Origin: CAYTGR01 sp964437445
Lineage (GTDB): Bacteria; Chloroflexota; Anaerolineae; B4-G1; SLSP01
NCBI GenBank assembly: GCA_964437445.1
Contig: CAYTGR010000002.1
Location: 86,899 to 150,898, forward strand
Reading direction: 5' to 3'
DNA length: 64,000 bases
How positions within the stretch are numbered: position 1 is the stretch's first letter; the number at the start of each line of letters is the position of its first letter. This document shows positions 8,657 through 16,744 of the stretch, piece after piece. The position numbers and the translations under genes were made by a program. The notes below the pieces were generated by a model. That model was given only the letters and a program-made list of their open reading frames with translations. It had not been told where the DNA came from and did no database searches.

Positions 8657-8780
8657 CTCCTTTGAAAATAGCGCTTTGCTTGTAGTCAGGCGCTTTAGCG
8701 CCGTCCAACGCGCTGAAGCGCGTTACTACGAGCCAATTTTCATCCCACGGCTGGTGAACGCCAGTTCATGGGGAATTCCT
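8657..8780 (-). repeat. Dispersed three-way-junction element, copy A (core 8681-8730)
   Basis: Read on the minus strand, the 50-nt core is closed by CGTAGT...ACTACA. It contains two hairpins: ACGCGC-TTCA-GCGCGT (8723-8708) and GGCGC-TAAA-GCGCC (8702-8689). The flanking sequence out to 8780 is nearly the same as that around copy B at 25239-25388. This includes an upstream segment with a CTGG...CCAG inverted repeat and a downstream TATTTTCAAAGGAG leader. The core ends 35 nt before the start of the gene at 8645 and points toward it. Confidence 0.8.
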
Positions 8781-8788
8781 CTGAAAAT

Positions 8789-8852
8789 AGAAACCAGTTA
8801 AGTAGTGAGCAGAGAGCAGTTTGCTCACTGCTCACTTTTTTCTGCTCACTGC
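8789..8852. repeat. Degenerate heptamer array (GTGAGCA / TGCTCAC)
   Basis: The gap between the beta-glucosidase stop and the element copy A contains repeats of GTGAGCA and its complement, imperfectly phased. The segment starting GAAACCAGTT at 8789 recurs at about 52647 next to another array of the same heptamer. Confidence 0.7.
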
Positions 8853-8853
8853 T

Positions 8854-10206
8854 TCACAGCTCCAGGCTGTTAGTCTGGATCACCCGGCTAAACCAGCGGG
8901 CGCTCTCTTTTACCGTGCGCTTGAGCGTGCTGTAATCCACGTGGACCAGGCCAAAGCGCATCTGATAGCCGAGTTTCCACTCAAAGTTGTCCAGGAGCGA
9001 CCAGACAAAATAGCCCTGAATGGGGAGGCCCTCCTCAACGGCCCGGTGTACCTGTACCAGGTGGTCGCGCAGATAGCGGATGCGGGCCTCGTCGCACACT
9101 TTCCCCTCGGCATTCACCTCGTCGTGCACCGGCACGCCGTTTTCGGTCACGATGATGCTCTTGGGCCGGTAATCACGCCAGACGCGGGTGAGCAGGTCGT
9201 AAATCCCCGGCGGGTAAATTTCCCACATGGGCGAATATTCGCTCCCGGCGGGCTGGATGGGCATCCCGCGCAGGATAGGGACTTTCCAATCGTATTTGGC
9301 CACCAGGCGCGTGTAGTAGTTAATGCCCACGAAGTCCATAGGGGCGGAGATAGTTTTCAAATCCCCAGGGGCAATTTTAGGGAAGAAAGGACCGAACATC
9401 CGCACGACGTCCTCCGGGTAGGTCCCCTTGAGCAGCGGATCCAGGAACATGCGGTTCATCTCACCGTCGTACCGGTCGGCCGCCATTTGGTCCTTCGGTG
9501 AGTCGGTCGCCGGGTAGGTTGGGCTGAGGTTGAGCGCAATGCCAATCTGGGCCGGGCGGGAGATGGCCGCGCGCAAGGCCTCCACCGCGTATCCGTGCGA
9601 GAGGAGCAGGTTGTGGGCCGCGCGCAGCGCCAGCCAGGGATTGTGCTTCCCCGGCGCGTGCTCTCCGGTCAGGTAGCCGACCAGCGCAGTGACGAAGGGC
9701 TCGTTGTGGGTGATCCAGTATTTTGCCCGGTCGCCGAGCCGCTGGCCGACGACGGCAGCGTATTCCCCAAAAGCCTGCGCCGTTTCACGGCGGGGCCAGC
9801 CCCCCGCCTGGTGTAAGGCCAGGGGGAGATCGTAGTGAAAGAGCGTCGGCACCGGTTCAATTCCTTTTTCCAGGAGCGCATCCACCAGGCGGCTGTAGAA
9901 ATCCAGTCCGGCCTGATTGACCTTGCCCCGGCCCTCAGGCAAGATGCGGGTCCAGGAAACGGAGAAACGGTAGGCTTTCAGGCCGAGATCGGCCATGATT
10001 TGTACATCTTCCGGCCAGCGGTGATAGTGGTCGGTGGCCACATCGCCGGTCGCGCCCTGGTGTGTTTTGCCCGGCTTGTGGGAGAAAATGTCCCAAATAG
10101 AAGGTCCTTTGCCGTCTTCATCCCAGGCGCCTTCAATTTGATAGGCAGAGGCTGCCGTACCCCATAAAAAATTTGCCGGGAAATGTAATGTGGTTGTCTC
10201 GGCCAT
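8854..10206 (-). CDS. bglA: Glycoside hydrolase family 1 beta-glucosidase
   Basis: A 450-residue cytoplasmic enzyme of GH1, full length for the family. The N-terminal signature FLWGTAASAYQIEGAW is present. The acid/base glutamate is E169 in THNEP, and the nucleophile is E355 in IIVTENG. The aglycone-side WSLLDNFEW motif sits near the C-terminus. It hydrolyses beta-linked glucosides or galactosides from imported oligosaccharides. The ATG at 10206 follows AAGGAGG. It lies 80 nt downstream of the lectin-like gene on the same strand with no clear promoter between, so co-transcription is plausible; the palindrome between them could attenuate it. Confidence 0.95.
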   Translation of the reverse strand: MAETTTLHFPANFLWGTAASAYQIEGAWDEDGKGPSIWDIFSHKPGKTHQGATGDVATDHYHRWPEDVQIMADLGLKAYRFSVSWTRILPEGRGKVNQAGLDFYSRLVDALLEKGIEPVPTLFHYDLPLALHQAGGWPRRETAQAFGEYAAVVGQRLGDRAKYWITHNEPFVTALVGYLTGEHAPGKHNPWLALRAAHNLLLSHGYAVEALRAAISRPAQIGIALNLSPTYPATDSPKDQMAADRYDGEMNRMFLDPLLKGTYPEDVVRMFGPFFPKIAPGDLKTISAPMDFVGINYYTRLVAKYDWKVPILRGMPIQPAGSEYSPMWEIYPPGIYDLLTRVWRDYRPKSIIVTENGVPVHDEVNAEGKVCDEARIRYLRDHLVQVHRAVEEGLPIQGYFVWSLLDNFEWKLGYQMRFGLVHVDYSTLKRTVKESARWFSRVIQTNSLEL

Positions 10207-10241
10207 GGCTGCACCTCCTTAGCTGCATCGGCAGGCAAGAA

Positions 10242-10273
10242 AGTGCGACGCACTCCCGGGAGTGCGTCGCACT
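10242..10273. repeat. Perfect 32-bp palindrome, possible attenuator/terminator
   Basis: AGTGCGACGCACTCCC (10242-10257) is followed immediately by its exact reverse complement (10258-10273). It lies between the lectin-like gene stop and the bglA ribosome site. On the minus strand it is followed by TTCTT, a weak U-tract, so it might terminate or attenuate transcription. It might equally be a palindromic repeat of the genome. Confidence 0.6.
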
Positions 10274-10286
10274 GCAAAACATGGGC

Positions 10287-11390
10287 TTACTTTTTCATCC
10301 AGATTTCGTGAATCTGGCCGTTCTTGCCCCGATAGATGACGTGCTGCGTCTTGTCACCTTCCCAGGCATAGCCACTGGGCTTGCCGACGGCCTGGGGGGC
10401 GTTGGCGGCCTGACCGATGGGGTTGTGAGCCCACTTGCCATCACGACACCAGAGTTCATGGATCATTCCATCCGTGCCGGTGTAAATGACGTGCTGCGTG
10501 TCATCCCGCTCCCAGGCGAATCCACCGGGATCGCCGGCGGCCGCCGGCGCGCCGGTGAGCTGACCGATGGGGTTGTGGTGCCAGTCCACCTTTTGCAGCA
10601 TTTCGTGGCGGAACCAGAGCTCGTGGATCTGACCGTCCTTGCCCCGGTAGACGATGTGTTGGGTGCCGTCTTTTTCCCAGGCATAGCCGTAGGGCGTTCC
10701 TGCCGCTGGCGGTGCCCCGGTGATCTGACCGACCGGGTTGTGGCCCCACTTATCGCGATACCAGAGCTCCTGGATCATCCCATCCTGGCCGACGTAAACG
10801 ACATGCTGGCTCTTGTCCTTCTCCCAGGCGTAGGCGCTGGGGTCGCCGGCCGCCGCTGGGGCATTGGCGAGCTGGCCAACCGGATTGTGGTGCCAGTCCA
10901 CCTTTTTCAGCAGTTCGTCGCGGTACCAGAGCTCGTGAATGGCGCTATCCTTGCCCCGATAGAGCACATGCTGGGTCTCGTCGCGCTCCCAGGCGAACCC
11001 GAAGGGGTTGCCTACAGCATCAGGGGCATGGGTGAGGTTGCCGATGGGGTTGTGTGCCCACTTGCCACTCCGGCACCAGAGCTCGTGAATGTCTCCATCC
11101 GTGCCAATGTAGATGACATGCTGAGTCTTATCCTTCTCCCAGGGATAGCCTATGGGATCGCTGGCCGCCTGCGGTGCGCCTGCTGCTGACCCGATGGGGT
11201 TGTGCTCCCAGGTAGACTTGCTGCCCAACAAACCACCGTGCCGGAACCAGAGCTCATGAATCTGACCGTCTTGACCGCGGTATACGACATGCTGCGTGTC
11301 GTCCTTTTCCCACGCAAACCCAAAGGGGTCACCCGCGGCCGGCGGAGCGCCGGCACTCTGTCCGATTGGCAGATGCTCCCACTTTGCCAT
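10287..11390 (-). CDS. Seven-repeat beta-propeller lectin-like protein
   Basis: A 367-residue protein made almost entirely of seven tandem units of 47-57 residues. Each unit contains a W-x-H-x-P-(I/V)-G motif, then AP.A.G.P.G(F/Y)AWE.D.(T/S)QH(V/I)(V/L/I)Y, then G.(D/N)..I.E(L/I)W. Seven such blades would close one beta-propeller. The unit resembles the repeats of the PLL/AAL-type fucose-binding propeller lectins, so glycan binding is the most likely property. There is no signal peptide or membrane segment. The start follows GGAGG, and a promoter lies upstream at 11441-11468. Proximity to the GH1 enzyme supports a sugar-related role, but the ligand cannot be read from sequence. Confidence 0.75.
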   Translation of the reverse strand: MAKWEHLPIGQSAGAPPAAGDPFGFAWEKDDTQHVVYRGQDGQIHELWFRHGGLLGSKSTWEHNPIGSAAGAPQAASDPIGYPWEKDKTQHVIYIGTDGDIHELWCRSGKWAHNPIGNLTHAPDAVGNPFGFAWERDETQHVLYRGKDSAIHELWYRDELLKKVDWHHNPVGQLANAPAAAGDPSAYAWEKDKSQHVVYVGQDGMIQELWYRDKWGHNPVGQITGAPPAAGTPYGYAWEKDGTQHIVYRGKDGQIHELWFRHEMLQKVDWHHNPIGQLTGAPAAAGDPGGFAWERDDTQHVIYTGTDGMIHELWCRDGKWAHNPIGQAANAPQAVGKPSGYAWEGDKTQHVIYRGKNGQIHEIWMKK

Positions 11391-11440
11391 TTTATCCTCC
11401 TTAAACTGTTCCTGACGTGAATGGGTACAACTACACTTCT

Positions 11441-11468
11441 ATTGTAAGCAAATATGGTGGTTTTGCAA
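11441..11468 (-). promoter_or_regulatory. Promoter of the lectin-like gene
   Basis: Minus strand: TTGCAA (11468-11463), a 16-nt spacer, TACAAT (11446-11441). The predicted leader is about 45 nt to the ATG at 11390, with GGAGG just before the start. Confidence 0.5.
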
Positions 11469-11608
11469 TAGCAGCAGGGTTGGTGCATCTTCAGTAGAAT
11501 GAACCGTTTGCCCGGTCCTGGTTGTTTCCCGCGACGCTACGCGCCGCGGGAAGAAAAAATTAGATGCACTTGCCTTAGTTCCCAAGGACGTCGGCCCGTT
11601 CAGAGGGG

Positions 11609-11636
11609 TTACGAAACTCTTTGAGAGTGATATAAT
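11609..11636 (+). promoter_or_regulatory. Candidate promoter of the GT2 synthase gene
   Basis: A perfect TATAAT at 11631-11636 has a weak -35 (TTACGA, 11609-11614) at 16-nt spacing. It would give a leader of about 125 nt before the ATG at 11770. Confidence 0.4.
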
Positions 11637-11769
11637 ACTCATGCCTGCTACTTATTTCACCGGTGTGACGTATTAAGTGCTGTGAGTTCTGTGGTGGTAG
11701 CCGGCACATGCTGGCGGGACAAAAGAGTGAAATGCGCTAATCGCGAATAGATGAGGGCATAGGTTTAAA

Positions 11770-13230
11770 ATGATTTCTCAATGGATCGGTTACATCTACA
11801 CAGCGGTCCTGGCGGGGTTGGCCCTGTACGCTGCTTATCTGGTGGTCCTGATTGGACTTTACCTGTGGCATCGGCGTGAGGGCTTGCCTGACCTGCCGGC
11901 GTTGCCGGAGTCGGAGCTGCCGCTGGTTACGGTGCAGATCCCGCTCCGCAATGAACGGTATGTGGTGCAGCGGATTCTGGAGGCGGTGGCCGGCTTGGAT
12001 TGGCCCCACGACCGGCTGCAAATTCAGGTGCTGGACGATTCCACGGATGATACGCTGGAGCTGGTGCAGGCGGAAGCGGCCCGCCTTGGAGCGACCAGGG
12101 TCACCATTGACGTGTTGCACCGGGATCAACCCACCGGCTACAAAGCCGGCGCCCTGGCCGCGGGGTTGCCCCAGGCGCGGGGTGAGTACATCGCGATCTT
12201 TGATGCGGATTTCTGCCCGCCAGCTGATTTCCTGCGGCGCAGCGTGCCCTATCTGATTGCCAATCCGGCACTGGGCATGGTCCAGACGCGCTGGGAGCAC
12301 CTGAATGCCGAGTACTCATTGGTCACACGTGCCCAGGCGCTGGCGCTGGATGCTCACTTTGCGGTGGAGCACATCGCCCGCAACCGTTCCGGGTTGTTGA
12401 TGAATTTCAATGGAACCGGCGGTATCTGGCGGCGGCAGGCCATTGAGGAGGCCGGCGGCTGGCAGTGTGATACGGTGGCCGAAGATCTGGACTTGAGCTA
12501 TCGGGCGCAGCTGGCCGGTTGGAAGGCCTTGTACCTGCCGGAAGTCACTGCGCCGGCTGAACTACCTCCCCTGGTACTGGCGTTTAAGAACCAGCAGTAT
12601 CGTTGGGCCAAAGGGGCTACCCAGTGTTTGCGTAAACTGGCCGGACCGATTTTACGCTCGCGCCGGCTCAATGTTTTTCAGAAAATCATGGCCCTTTTGC
12701 ACCTGAGCGGCTATCTCAATCAACCGCTGTTGCTGTTAATGATTTTTCTTACCTTGCCCATGGTGATGTATACACCCCATTTGCCTGAGCTGGCAGCTCT
12801 CTTGGGCACCCTGGCCTCCATTCCGCCGGTGCTGTACTTGCTGGGCCAGATGGCGTTGCGTCCCGATTGGCTGCGCCGGATTCTCTACTATCCCATGTTG
12901 ATGTTCTTTGGCATCGGATTGGCCTGGAGTAACACCCTGGCGATCATAGATGGGCTAAGCCATTGGGGCGGCACCTTTGTCCGTACACCCAAATTTCATC
13001 TCCAGGGGCGCAAAGGGGATTGGAAGCGTTCCAGCTATCGCGCGCCGGCCAATTACACCCTGTTGGGTGAGCTGCTGATCGGTCTATATGCTTTTGTGGC
13101 GGTATGGCAGGCTATCCAACTCCGGCAGCAGGGCTTGGTGCCGTTTATCATGATTTACGTGGTGGGTGAAATGCTGATGATCTGGGCGACGCTCACCCAG
13201 ACCGCCCGGCCGGCCACCCTCAGAAAATAA
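11770..13230 (+). CDS. Processive family 2 glycosyltransferase (cellulose/mannan synthase-like)
   Basis: A 486-residue membrane protein with one N-terminal helix, a cytoplasmic GT-A domain and about four C-terminal helices. Catalytic landmarks are PLRNE, VLDDSTDD, the DAD motif (D145/D147), the AEDLDLS acceptor/base motif (D239) and QQYRW (residues 275-279). This layout is typical of processive synthases such as CesA, CslA-like mannan synthases and curdlan-type enzymes. It polymerises a beta-glycan from a nucleotide sugar at the membrane; the exact sugar is not predictable. It appears to be a single-gene unit with a hairpin after its stop and is not linked to the larger glycan locus. Confidence 0.85.
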   Translation: MISQWIGYIYTAVLAGLALYAAYLVVLIGLYLWHRREGLPDLPALPESELPLVTVQIPLRNERYVVQRILEAVAGLDWPHDRLQIQVLDDSTDDTLELVQAEAARLGATRVTIDVLHRDQPTGYKAGALAAGLPQARGEYIAIFDADFCPPADFLRRSVPYLIANPALGMVQTRWEHLNAEYSLVTRAQALALDAHFAVEHIARNRSGLLMNFNGTGGIWRRQAIEEAGGWQCDTVAEDLDLSYRAQLAGWKALYLPEVTAPAELPPLVLAFKNQQYRWAKGATQCLRKLAGPILRSRRLNVFQKIMALLHLSGYLNQPLLLLMIFLTLPMVMYTPHLPELAALLGTLASIPPVLYLLGQMALRPDWLRRILYYPMLMFFGIGLAWSNTLAIIDGLSHWGGTFVRTPKFHLQGRKGDWKRSSYRAPANYTLLGELLIGLYAFVAVWQAIQLRQQGLVPFIMIYVVGEMLMIWATLTQTARPATLRK

Positions 13231-13249
13231 GCCGGCTTTGATATGCCGC

Positions 13250-13273
13250 GGCCGGACCCCTCAGGGTCCGGCC
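13250..13273. terminator. Hairpin between convergent genes
   Basis: GGCCGGACCC and GGGTCCGGCC form a perfect 10-bp stem with a CTCA loop, 19 nt after the synthase stop and 30 nt before the convergent bactofilin stop. No U-tract follows on either strand, so intrinsic termination is plausible but not certain. Confidence 0.55.
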
Positions 13274-13302
13274 GTTAAGCAAGCCAGCTATGTTGGCCGA
13301 TG

Positions 13303-13797
13303 CTACTTCTTGGGTTCTGGCTCCACATCTACGACCACGCCGGCCTGCGGAACGGGCTTGGCCGGCTTAGGCGGCTCCAGCTGGGGGGGTTGTAAATCCT
13401 GCGGCATGAACGTTTGTCCACGCAGGTAAGCCCCTTCGTTGATCAGGAGTGACTTGATCGTCAGGTCGCCCCATACCCGGCCCGTGTCCAGGATTTCCAC
13501 CCGGTTGGCTGTGATGTTGCCTCTGACTGCCCCGGCGATGGAAATGTTGTTGGCCTTGATTTCGGCCAGAACCTTGGCGCTCTCGGTGATCACCAGATTG
13601 CCGGTGGTCTCCACGGTGCCTTCTACAATGCCTTCAATACGAATGCCGCCATCGCTGCGGACTTCACCCTTGATGTGGGTGTTGGGACCGATGACGGTTT
13701 CAATGGCCTGCGGCGCTCCTGCCGGGCGCACGCCCGCAGCCATGGGTTGAGAGGGCGGCTGAGCAGCGGTAGGAGCGGGTTTGTCTTTTCCAAACAT
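13303..13797 (-). CDS. Bactofilin family polymer-forming protein
   Basis: A 164-residue protein of the bactofilin (DUF583) family. The central region from about residue 35 to 125 is a right-handed beta-helix, with repeats such as IGPNTHIKGEVRSDGGIRIEG, GTVETTGNLVIT and VLAEIKANNISIAGAVRGN. It is flanked by Pro-rich tails (QPPSQ at the start, PPQLEPPKPAKPVPQ at the end). Bactofilins self-assemble into cytoskeletal filaments at the membrane and act in cell shape or envelope organisation. The ATG at 13797 is set by AAGGAGG; the longer frame to 13827 has no ribosome site. A near-consensus promoter lies upstream. Confidence 0.92.
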   Translation of the reverse strand: MFGKDKPAPTAAQPPSQPMAAGVRPAGAPQAIETVIGPNTHIKGEVRSDGGIRIEGIVEGTVETTGNLVITESAKVLAEIKANNISIAGAVRGNITANRVEILDTGRVWGDLTIKSLLINEGAYLRGQTFMPQDLQPPQLEPPKPAKPVPQAGVVVDVEPEPKK

Positions 13798-13832
13798 TGG
13801 ATTCCTCCTTACTTGGGTTGAATTCAACTACA

Positions 13833-13860
13833 ATCATATGTGGTCTGGGAAGATTGTCAA
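13833..13860 (-). promoter_or_regulatory. Near-consensus promoter of the bactofilin gene
   Basis: Minus strand: TTGACA (13860-13855, perfect), a 16-nt spacer, TATGAT (13838-13833). The leader is about 30 nt and includes AAGGAGG. Confidence 0.75.
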
Positions 13861-13882
13861 ACGGTGGCGTGGCCAGAGACCT

Positions 13883-14374
13883 TCACTGAGCGGCGGATTC
13901 ACACATTTGCCGGGCCTGCCCCAGAGCCTGTTGTTCTTCAGCGCTGAGGCTGTAGGAAGAGCGCCACTGGACGAGCGGTTTGGCGTAGAGGCGGGTTTCG
14001 TCGCGCCCATGCAAGCTGGTCAGGATGAGACCGCTGCCGGCTTCATCTACCAGGGCCACCGAGAAGCTCTGGTCGCCGCCGATACCGCTGAAGGCTTGAT
14101 AGCGGACAATCCCGTAGCCCTGAATGGTGTGCGGCAGGATAGCTCCGTGGCGTTTGAGGGTAGCCTCAGAGCGCTCCAGGCGCGCGGTTTGTTCCTCCAG
14201 CCGGGTCAACAGGCGGGCGATGGTGGCTTGATCGGCGTCGTCAGCCAGCGCCAGCAGCCGTTGATAGCGTTCCTCCAGCTTGCCGAGGCGCTTTTCCAGG
14301 GTGTAGATCCAATAAGCGGCGATGAACAACAAGAGCGTGGCGGCAATGATCCACGGCAGCACAAATCCTTCCAT
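13883..14374 (-). CDS. DUF4446-family membrane-anchored coiled-coil protein
   Basis: A 163-residue protein with one N-terminal membrane helix (residues 5-25) and a coiled coil from about 27 to 75 (LEKRLGKLEERYQRL, IARLLTRLEEQTARLE). Its C-terminal domain contains GYGIVRYQAFSGIGGDQSFSVALVD, characteristic of DUF4446. It ends with a Glu/Ala/Gln-rich stretch. The family has no established function; its location beside bactofilin and L,D-transpeptidase genes suggests envelope work, which is inference. The ATG is preceded by GAGG and by its own promoter. Confidence 0.85.
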   Translation of the reverse strand: MEGFVLPWIIAATLLLFIAAYWIYTLEKRLGKLEERYQRLLALADDADQATIARLLTRLEEQTARLERSEATLKRHGAILPHTIQGYGIVRYQAFSGIGGDQSFSVALVDEAGSGLILTSLHGRDETRLYAKPLVQWRSSYSLSAEEQQALGQARQMCESAAQ

Positions 14375-14418
14375 GAACTTACCTCTTCGGTTCAGATGAC
14401 GGGTCCCTAATCGATCTG

Positions 14419-14446
14419 ATTATACCTGCTTTCCCATCCTTGTCTA
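14419..14446 (-). promoter_or_regulatory. Promoter of the DUF4446 gene
   Basis: Minus strand: TAGACA (14446-14441), a 16-nt spacer, perfect TATAAT (14424-14419). It stands back to back with the plus-strand promoter at 14460-14487; the two -35 boxes are 13 nt apart. Confidence 0.7.
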
Positions 14447-14459
14447 ACTGCGAGTGAGG

Positions 14460-14487
14460 TTGAACTGCTTTCGTCCTGTGTTATACT
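14460..14487 (+). promoter_or_regulatory. Promoter of the L,D-transpeptidase gene
   Basis: TTGAAC (14460-14465), a 16-nt spacer, TATACT (14482-14487). The predicted leader to the ATG at 14507 is very short (about 13 nt) but still contains AGAGGTG. Confidence 0.65.
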
Positions 14488-14506
14488 ACTGGATCAGAGG
14501 TGTGTT

Positions 14507-15574
14507 ATGACGGTACGGTTGACCCGCCGGCAATTTCTCAAGCTCATTGTCGCCAGCGCGGCTGCCACGGCGCTCTCGCCGGCCTGGCACGCGCGGGCCG
14601 ATTATCCGCTCCCGCCTGAAGAGGGTTACACGGGGAAATCTCCCTGGGTCTGGATGGGACGTCCCATCCACACCGTGACGTTTTACGAGGAAGCCAGCAC
14701 TTCCTCTAAACGCTTGGCCACCCGCGCCCGCGACCAGGGGTTCCAAATTTTAGAAGAGGTGCGTGCCCCTTACACGCCCCACAACAATCTCTGGTACAAA
14801 ACTTTGCTGGGGTACGTGCCTTCGGCGTGGGTGTTGCCCGTGCGGGTTTACGGCCCGCAGCCGTTTATTGAAACGATAGGGGAATGGGGCTTTTGGGGCG
14901 AGGTGGCGCAGATCTCAACCGTCGCTTACACTGCGCCAAGCCTCTCGGCCGGGCAGGTGTACCGCTTCTACGGCGGGACGGTTTACCATGTGATAGAGGC
15001 CTTCAAGGACGAGCAGGGGACCGGCTGGTACAAGGTCTACGATGAATATCCGCCGACCTCGCCTTCGGCGCAGTGGGTGCTGGCTAAGGACATCCGGCGT
15101 ATCCCGCGTGACGAACTGGCGCCGATCCACCCTTTTGTCGGCCAAAAGCGCATAGAGGTGGATCTGCAACTCCAGCAGTTGACCTGCTACGAGGGTGAGC
15201 GGCTGGCCTTCACCACGCAGGTGGCCTCCGGACTGCCGGGGGAGACAGCCACACCCGTGGGCGACCATGTCGTGCGGCTCAAGCAACCGTCGCGCCACAT
15301 GAGCAATATTCCCTATCCGGGCGGACCGGAACCGCTGGGCGATCCTTTTGATCTGCCGGGGGTGCCGTGGAACACCTTCTTTGATCTGAGCGGCACGGCG
15401 ATCCACGGGACCTACTGGCACAATGATTTCGGCATCCCGCGCAGTCACGGCTGCCTGAACGTTTCCACCGAGGCCGCGCACTGGATCTATCGCTGGGTTT
15501 ACCCCATTGGCGGCTACGAGGACGATTTCATCCGCAGCGATGAGCGGGTTGGTACCCCGGTGTTGATTCGGTAG
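14507..15574 (+). CDS. Tat-exported L,D-transpeptidase (YkuD domain)
   Basis: A 355-residue exported enzyme. The N-terminus TRRQFLKLIVASAAATALSP is a twin-arginine signal peptide. Residues about 60-200 look like SH3-like wall-binding repeats. The catalytic domain is near 205-340, with HGTYWHNDFG and SHGCLN; the nucleophile is C316, with H314 beside it. The enzyme cross-links or modifies peptidoglycan by exchanging peptide stems. Export of a YkuD enzyme by Tat instead of Sec is less usual. It stands alone after its own promoter and faces the convergent lipoprotein gene. Confidence 0.92.
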   Translation: MTVRLTRRQFLKLIVASAAATALSPAWHARADYPLPPEEGYTGKSPWVWMGRPIHTVTFYEEASTSSKRLATRARDQGFQILEEVRAPYTPHNNLWYKTLLGYVPSAWVLPVRVYGPQPFIETIGEWGFWGEVAQISTVAYTAPSLSAGQVYRFYGGTVYHVIEAFKDEQGTGWYKVYDEYPPTSPSAQWVLAKDIRRIPRDELAPIHPFVGQKRIEVDLQLQQLTCYEGERLAFTTQVASGLPGETATPVGDHVVRLKQPSRHMSNIPYPGGPEPLGDPFDLPGVPWNTFFDLSGTAIHGTYWHNDFGIPRSHGCLNVSTEAAHWIYRWVYPIGGYEDDFIRSDERVGTPVLIR

Positions 15575-15601
15575 ACATTGGGAAGCGCGGCTTTGTTCTG
15601 T

Positions 15602-16513
15602 CTACCGTTTATTTTCTACCTGGAATGTTTGCGCTAACAGTAGCAGGAGTGGGGTTAGCTGCTGGCGGCCTTCCACCTTCACCCGCAGTACATAAAGCCG
15701 GTAATCCGGCCCCTGCATGACCCACGCCCGCCCCGGCCCGCCGTTGGATCCAGGCCACGTTTCCTCAAACACAAAGGCTGGCCGCTCCTGCCAGGTGGAT
15801 TCCTTCACAGCGCCGACTTGTGGCAGGTGTTGTGGATCGTAAGTCGCTTCCAGCAGGGCCAGGGCGTTGTTGAGCAGCAGCGGCTCAGTGGGGCCGGGGG
15901 CCCAGGCCAGGGAGAGCTCTTCGTTCCGGTAGCGCCATCTCCGGCGGCCTGCGGCCGTGTCCCCTTCGGCGCTCGCCTCGGTGAAATTTTCCGGCACTGC
16001 CAGCGTGACCCCGGCGGGCAACGCGGTGCTCAGGTCCCGCAGCCGGAGCGGGCGCGGCTGGAAGGTGAGGCTGCGTTCGCCGCTCACCTCCAGCGGGGTG
16101 TGGACAGTCACGACTAACCGCCATTCGCCGGTGGCCGTTAACGGCAATTGCAGCGGCTCCGGCGCGACGTACAGGCTCCCCGTCTGGGGCTGGAGCCGGA
16201 ACATCTGATAAGGACGGTCCTGGTCGTCCAGGACCAGGGCGGTAACCGTCGCCTCTGCTTGGAGACCGGCCGGTGGGATCAGCGCCACCTCCACCGGGAT
16301 GGCCTGCAAGGCCGAGACTTGCGTCGGCCAGTGGATCGCCAGTACGAGCGGTGGGAGGGGCGTGGGCGTGGGCGTGGGGGCCGGCGTTGGCGTCGGCGTG
16401 GGCGGCCGGGGCGTGACCGTCGGCGGGCTGGCGGTGGGAGTTGAGGCCGGCGTCGGTGCGCAGGCCGCCAGCAGCAGGCCGGCGAACAGGAGGAATACCA
16501 GCGTGCGTTTCAT
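15602..16513 (-). CDS. Secreted lipoprotein with Thr-Pro linker
   Basis: A 303-residue protein with a lipoprotein signal peptide (residues 1-20, lipobox LLAAC). A Thr/Pro spacer (TPTPTPAPTPTPTPLPP type) follows to about residue 55. The next portion resembles a beta-sandwich (VEVALIPPAGLQAEATVTALVLDD). The C-terminal half, with ENFTEASAEGDTAA and ending in LLLAQTFQVENKR, resembles the PsbP/LpqN-like fold in outline only. No enzymatic motif is visible. The start at 16513 was chosen because the signal peptide begins there; the long open frame upstream has no ribosome site and crosses a heptamer array. Confidence 0.75.
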   Translation of the reverse strand: MKRTLVFLLFAGLLLAACAPTPASTPTASPPTVTPRPPTPTPTPAPTPTPTPLPPLVLAIHWPTQVSALQAIPVEVALIPPAGLQAEATVTALVLDDQDRPYQMFRLQPQTGSLYVAPEPLQLPLTATGEWRLVVTVHTPLEVSGERSLTFQPRPLRLRDLSTALPAGVTLAVPENFTEASAEGDTAAGRRRWRYRNEELSLAWAPGPTEPLLLNNALALLEATYDPQHLPQVGAVKESTWQERPAFVFEETWPGSNGGPGRAWVMQGPDYRLYVLRVKVEGRQQLTPLLLLLAQTFQVENKR

Positions 16514-16534
16514 GCTTTTGTTGTGAGCTCCATT

Positions 16535-16574
16535 AAACGTGAAACGTGATACGTGAAACGTGAAACGTGATAAA
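16535..16574. repeat. Heptamer array (CGTGAAA)
   Basis: Five to six imperfect copies of a 7-nt unit reading CGTGAAA/CGTGATA lie just upstream of the lipoprotein gene start. The same unit makes a longer array at 60645-60716. Confidence 0.75.
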
Positions 16575-16708
16575 GTGTCCCGCTGGACTTCAGGTTTCAC
16601 GTCGCCTACCAGGTACAATGGCGCAGTGTAACACGTGAACCGGATTTCGCCAAGCGCAAAAATCTCAGGTTCGCATATAATCCGCCATGCTAAACTTGAC
16701 TGCGCGAT

Positions 16709-16732
16709 CCTTGATTCCTGATTCTTGATTCT
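16709..16732. repeat. Short heptamer array (TTGATTC)
   Basis: Three copies of a 7-nt unit (TTGATTC, CTGATTC, TTGATTC) end directly at the ribosome-binding region of the MFS transporter gene. A TATAAT at 16676-16681 precedes it, but no convincing -35 was found. Confidence 0.6.
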
Positions 16733-16744
16733 ATGGAGCCACCT

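Larger units (their letters stand above)
11391..11769. other. Divergent intergenic region with two promoters
   Basis: This 379-bp gap separates two divergent genes. It holds a promoter for each side and an imperfect hairpin at 11526-11552 (TTCCCGCG...CGCGGGAA). A 67-codon minus-strand frame inside it overlaps the plus-strand promoter, lacks a convincing ribosome site and is not annotated. Nothing else was recognised. Confidence 0.5.

Noticed and set aside
11439..11642. 67-codon minus-strand frame in the divergent gap
   Set aside because: It overlaps two promoters and has no ribosome site or recognisable product.
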